Shown here: positions 60,774 to 64,000 of the stretch, piece by piece | How positions within the stretch are numbered: the first letter of the stretch is position 1 | Layout of the letters: each line of letters opens with the position of its first letter | NCBI RefSeq assembly: GCF_900107125.1 | Contig: NZ_FNOU01000017.1 | Coordinates: 1 to 64,000, forward strand | Reading direction: 5' to 3' | DNA length: 64,000 nucleotides | From: Eubacterium barkeri | GTDB taxonomy: Bacteria > Bacillota > Clostridia > Eubacteriales > Eubacteriaceae | Program-made: the position numbers and the translations under genes | Notes under the pieces: generated by a model | Databases searched by the model: none | Told to the model about the DNA's origin: nothing | The model's input: the letters and a program-made list of their open reading frames with translations, nothing else

Positions 60774-63207
60774 AATCTGGCCCAACTGTTATCACCTCAA
60801 AACCTCTTTGAGTGCCATAAGGGCCGCCGAATCGGGCAGTGGATTTAAACTTTTTACAGTTCTTAAGCCCTGCCAGAATCCCGTTAATATCCCTAGCATC
60901 CCGTTGCCCCATTAGCTTTAAATCATTCTGGAAGCATTCGCACCATACCTCTGCGGCACAAATCCGGTCCCTGGGAATCCGCTCTTCTAAGCCTTCCTGC
61001 TTCACGCCCTGGGCCCAATACACGCGTCTTGCCTGTAAGTCCCGCTGTGGCCAATCCAAGGGCACCGGCCGTGCGATAAAGTCCTTTATCATACTCTCCC
61101 GGGGGTCCACATTTTTATGGGCTTCCTGGGCCTCCTGGGCTTCTTCTTCGGCCCGTCCTGTCAGATACAAGGCTTCTCCCTGGGTGTATAAGATACTGGC
61201 CTCCGCCCAAATCTGGTCAACAACGTATGGCGTTAAATCGGTAAACACGCTTTTGGTGGCCTTCGCTTTATCTGCATCCACCGGCCAAAACCGTCGGTTC
61301 CCCGTTCGGTCCCGGAGAAAATCATCCTCATTGGTGGTCCCAAAGAAAACACAGCGCCTGGGAAAAGCCTCCGTCCGGCGGCCATAAGGTGCCCGATAGA
61401 TATCATCCTGTTTGGATAAAAACTGCTTGATGGTGCCCATTTCGGACTTATTAAAGCCTTCCAGCTCCCCAACCTCGATAATCCAATAACCCTGAAGCAG
61501 CTCACTGGCTTCTTTGCCTTCGAAGGTCCGCAGGCTATCGGAGAACCAACTGCCACCCAATTTTTTGAAAAAGGTACTCTTCCCAATACCCTGGGCTCCG
61601 GTCAAAATCGGCATATTATCAAACTTGGTCCCCGGGCACCAGATCCGGGAAACAGCGGCCACCAGGGCTTTTTTAAGCACTGCCCGGGTATAAAGCGTAT
61701 CCACCGCCCCAAAATAGTCAATTAGGAGGGTTTCAATTCGGGGAATTCCATCCCAGACTAGCTTCTGTAAATACGCCTTAATCAGATGCCGGCCATGCTT
61801 CTTGGCATGGATGGCCATAGCGTCCAGGATCTTCTGCTGTCCCGTGATGTTGTACATCTTCTCCATATAGTGCCTCAGGCCGGCGTCATCGGCATCATTC
61901 CAAGCTCTGGATAAATAGGGTCCGTCCTCCAGGGTCTCCCAGGGGAGCCGCCCGGAGACAACCGCCCGGTTGGCGAACTCGTCGTGCCAGAACCGTTCGA
62001 CCAGATTGGGGTCATTTTCCAGGATGATCAGAGCATTGTCGATGGTCTTTTCATAACCACCGTTTGAGTTCATTTTGAGTTTACTGAGCCATTCCGTAGG
62101 ATTGGCCGGTCCATCCGCTTGGATGCCCTCAAAATCTTCTGTGGCCTTCTCATAGCGTTCTTGAGCAATGAGGGCCTTCACCTGAGCATCCTCAACGCAC
62201 AATTCCTTCATCGCCGTAAAGCTCGGCATCGCGGCCGCCGGGGTTCCTTCCTTGGCCCCGTCATCCATATCACTAAACTTATGGAGGCGGACCAGGTCAA
62301 AGGCATTGCAGAGCAGACCGCTGATGGGGTCTGTGGCATGATGGGAATAGATGAACTTCCCACCGTCGTATAAAATGGCCCCACCAACAGTAGACCCATC
62401 GGCGTAGGTATAGCGCCCAGGAATATCCGTCGGGGTGTAAGTCCCCGATAAAAACCGATCCATGGCCGCCGGTACATCGTAGATCCGGCAGAACGCCCCG
62501 ACAACCCCTTTCTTTTCCAGGGGATCGCCCTGACGCTTCGCCCGCTGCTCCCGGACCTTGATGGCCCCTGGGATTTCCGGCCACTCAGCTACGTTGTGCC
62601 AATCCTCATACATGGACAGGATGCCCGTGCCCGATAGAAAAGGGTTATCCGCATAGGTATAGACGTATTGGCTGCCCATGTCCACGGACACCGAGGGCCA
62701 ATACATGAGCCGGCAGACATCAAAGGTCGTCTGGTCCAGGATGGCCATATCCAGGTAACTGGATATTTTCCGGGCGATGGGTTCATATTCTTCAGCGGCA
62801 CAGGTTTTATCCAGGGGAATAACGATGCGCAGCCGCGGGGCTGCCTCCTCATGCTTCCGGGTGGAGTAAATGACATAGGCACAGCCCAGGGAGGATACCG
62901 CCTGTAAAACGGCACCGGTTCCCCCTGCGGGGATATTATCGGCATCCAGGGTGATGAGGCAACGGTCTAAGACCTTATCGCTTTTACGGCGGTTCTCCCG
63001 GAGACGGCCACCCACGAATCCTCCGACATCCTTTAAATCATCCTGCTGATTCTTACGCATGGATTTATAAACGGCGAAGCTTTCCGGGGTCACCTTCGGC
63101 GTTGCCAGCTGGGTCACGAACTCCGACCACAGCATTTCCTGGGGGTACCAGTACACGCTGCGTCGACTGGGCCCCGTCGATATGGTTATTTTCTGATCAT
63201 TAATCAT
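60769..63207 (-). CDS. Phage primase/VirE-type helicase protein
   Basis: About 812 residues from ATG 63207, 2 bp after the polymerase stop. The N-terminal region resembles an archaeo-eukaryotic-type primase, with acidic CLITLDADNIP and basic YSTRKHEEAAPRLRIVIP. The C-terminal VirE/VapE-like P-loop part has Walker A TGAQGIGKSTFFKKLGG (about residue 540), Walker B WIIEVGELEGF and R-finger region TGNRRFWPVD. It primes and unwinds DNA for phage replication, between polymerase and the repeat cluster. Confidence 0.88.
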   Translation of the reverse strand: MINDQKITISTGPSRRSVYWYPQEMLWSEFVTQLATPKVTPESFAVYKSMRKNQQDDLKDVGGFVGGRLRENRRKSDKVLDRCLITLDADNIPAGGTGAVLQAVSSLGCAYVIYSTRKHEEAAPRLRIVIPLDKTCAAEEYEPIARKISSYLDMAILDQTTFDVCRLMYWPSVSVDMGSQYVYTYADNPFLSGTGILSMYEDWHNVAEWPEIPGAIKVREQRAKRQGDPLEKKGVVGAFCRIYDVPAAMDRFLSGTYTPTDIPGRYTYADGSTVGGAILYDGGKFIYSHHATDPISGLLCNAFDLVRLHKFSDMDDGAKEGTPAAAMPSFTAMKELCVEDAQVKALIAQERYEKATEDFEGIQADGPANPTEWLSKLKMNSNGGYEKTIDNALIILENDPNLVERFWHDEFANRAVVSGRLPWETLEDGPYLSRAWNDADDAGLRHYMEKMYNITGQQKILDAMAIHAKKHGRHLIKAYLQKLVWDGIPRIETLLIDYFGAVDTLYTRAVLKKALVAAVSRIWCPGTKFDNMPILTGAQGIGKSTFFKKLGGSWFSDSLRTFEGKEASELLQGYWIIEVGELEGFNKSEMGTIKQFLSKQDDIYRAPYGRRTEAFPRRCVFFGTTNEDDFLRDRTGNRRFWPVDADKAKATKSVFTDLTPYVVDQIWAEASILYTQGEALYLTGRAEEEAQEAQEAHKNVDPRESMIKDFIARPVPLDWPQRDLQARRVYWAQGVKQEGLEERIPRDRICAAEVWCECFQNDLKLMGQRDARDINGILAGLKNCKKFKSTARFGGPYGTQRGFEVITVGPDL

Positions 63208-63209
63208 GA

Positions 63210-64000
63210 TTAATCCTTCTTGTAATAGGGGCTTAAGAACCCATCCGCATTTAGCGGTAAATCCGGGGCCCAACTTGGTGACTGGCACATAATTGTTTCG
63301 ATACGGTGATAGCATTCGACGGCAATAGGCTCCGGTACTTCCAGGATAATTTCATCATGGATGTGGAACCGAATGGCATACCCGGCCTGATAGAGTCGGT
63401 ATAGGGCATCTGCCAGGCAATCCCGGGCCACCGCCTGAACGATGTTTTCCGTCAGTTTCCCGCCGTAGGTCGGAACCAGCTCCCACTTCTTCGTCGTTTG
63501 GTTCTGGCCCTCAAACTGGACCTGCTTGCGGCCCATATCCCCAGGGACCACCACCGGGTTAGGATAGAACATCTTTCGACCCGATGGTAAGGTGATAAAG
63601 AGATTGTGTTCATCCCGGGAAAAGGTTACGCCGCAGCTCAAGGTCACCGGTTGGCAGAATTCCACACAGCCGATGGCCGCATTTTCCACCTGGTACCAGA
63701 AATCCCGGATCCGAGGATTGGCTTCCCGCCACCGTCTGACGATGTCGGGAAGTTCTTCTTCGGATAAGCCCATCTTAAGGGCTCCCATCTGGATCAGGGC
63801 TCCTTGGGCACCCTGATATCCCAGGGCCAGCTCCGCCACCTTTCCCTTTGCCCGTAGCGCATATTCCGGATTCCCCTTGACAATTTTCTCCAAGGGCACA
63901 CCGAACATGGCGCTCGCAGAGGCTTCGTAAATCTTGCCGTGGGTTCTAAAAACATCCATTCGCCACTGCTCCCCTGAGAGCCAGGCAATCACCCGGGCTT
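63210..64000 (-). CDS. Phage family A DNA polymerase (C-terminal part)
   Basis: Cut by the right edge: the frame is open to 64000, so the N-terminus (3'-5' exonuclease and most of the polymerase) lies outside. The visible 263 residues hold motif A-like surroundings, O-helix-type YALRAKGKVAELALGYQG, GGKLTENIVQAVARDCLADA and the catalytic motif C RFHIHDEIILEVPE. It replicates phage DNA; primase-helicase follows. Confidence 0.92.
   Translation of the reverse strand, partial: ARVIAWLSGEQWRMDVFRTHGKIYEASASAMFGVPLEKIVKGNPEYALRAKGKVAELALGYQGAQGALIQMGALKMGLSEEELPDIVRRWREANPRIRDFWYQVENAAIGCVEFCQPVTLSCGVTFSRDEHNLFITLPSGRKMFYPNPVVVPGDMGRKQVQFEGQNQTTKKWELVPTYGGKLTENIVQAVARDCLADALYRLYQAGYAIRFHIHDEIILEVPEPIAVECYHRIETIMCQSPSWAPDLPLNADGFLSPYYKKD

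Larger units (their letters stand above)
36551..64000. mobile_element. Prophage, siphovirus with SPP1-like head (right end outside window)
   Basis: All genes from 36679 to the right edge are on the minus strand and form recognisable phage modules in order: lysis, tail fibre, tail, head-tail joining, capsid, portal, terminase, late regulator, replication. The left boundary is placed at the 3' end of tRNA-Ala, the usual attB for phage integrases. The attachment core, integrase, excisionase and repressor would be beyond 64000, so neither att copy can be verified. No frameshifts are seen in structural genes, so the phage may be intact. Confidence 0.9.

Overview
The window (about 50% GC by eye) looks like chromosome from a low-to-mid GC anaerobic Firmicute of the class Clostridia. 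A relative of Eubacterium or Acetobacterium would fit but cannot be proven here. The pointers are strong AGGAGG ribosome binding sites, consensus sigma-A promoters with 17-bp spacers, a class III glutamine synthetase with GlnK and AmtB, the greA-lysS pair, a split ThrE exporter, short NfeD plus stomatin, and the tRNA/phage architecture. Roughly the left 36.5 kb is host chromosome and the right 27.5 kb is a prophage that runs off the right edge. HOST PART. Positions 1-441 hold a leader and four tandem minus-strand promoters spaced 93-94 bp, which probably drive a stable-RNA (rrn-type) operon lying left of the window. Next come minus-strand housekeeping genes: a DUF1611 protein, NfeD plus SPFH/stomatin, greA-lysS, carA-carB and purA. 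A cupin gene is followed by an unusual pair, a Mur-ligase homologue with an EctB-type diaminobutyrate aminotransferase. A plus-strand block then holds an ABC exporter cassette (ATPase, exported adhesin-like protein, MacB/FtsX permease, Yip1 protein), an amidohydrolase behind a promoter-terminator leader, glpK, an SGNH esterase, an iron-type alcohol dehydrogenase and an uncharacterised HExxH protein. Minus-strand genes follow: an ndk-flavoprotein-flavoprotein-MBL operon, and the nitrogen cluster glnA(III)-glnK-amtB, whose 0.4-kb leader contains an attenuator resembling ANTAR-controlled RNAs. A class I aldolase, the two-gene ThrE exporter and tRNA-Ala(GGC) finish the host part. PROPHAGE (about 36.55 kb to beyond 64 kb). 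It starts just downstream of the 3' end of tRNA-Ala, and every phage gene is on the minus strand, so transcription runs from right to left. From right to left it holds: replication (family A DNA polymerase, primase/VirE-type helicase, a non-coding patch with six exact TGTTTACA repeats, VRR-NUC nuclease, SNF2 helicase), small accessory ORFs, an ArpU/DUF1492-like late regulator, a HicAB toxin-antitoxin with its own operator-promoter, terminase small and large subunits, portal, a minor head protein ending in a putative ADP-ribosyltransferase domain, scaffold, capsid, head-tail connectors, tail tube, frameshifted tail chaperones, a self-contained PH/SHOCT cargo gene, tape measure, distal tail and tail-tip proteins, tail fibre, holin and GH25 endolysin. 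This is a siphovirus with an SPP1-like head. Integrase and repressor are not in the window. MOST INTERESTING. (1) The minor-head/ART fusion is followed by an overlapping 57-codon acidic ORF that could be its immunity partner. (2) The TGTTTACA repeat patch looks like an origin or operator. (3) The glnA(III) leader attenuator. (4) The EctB/Mur-ligase pair, which hints at a non-standard diamino acid in a wall precursor. (5) The PH/SHOCT cargo gene in the tail module. (6) The promoter-then-terminator leader before the amidohydrolase.
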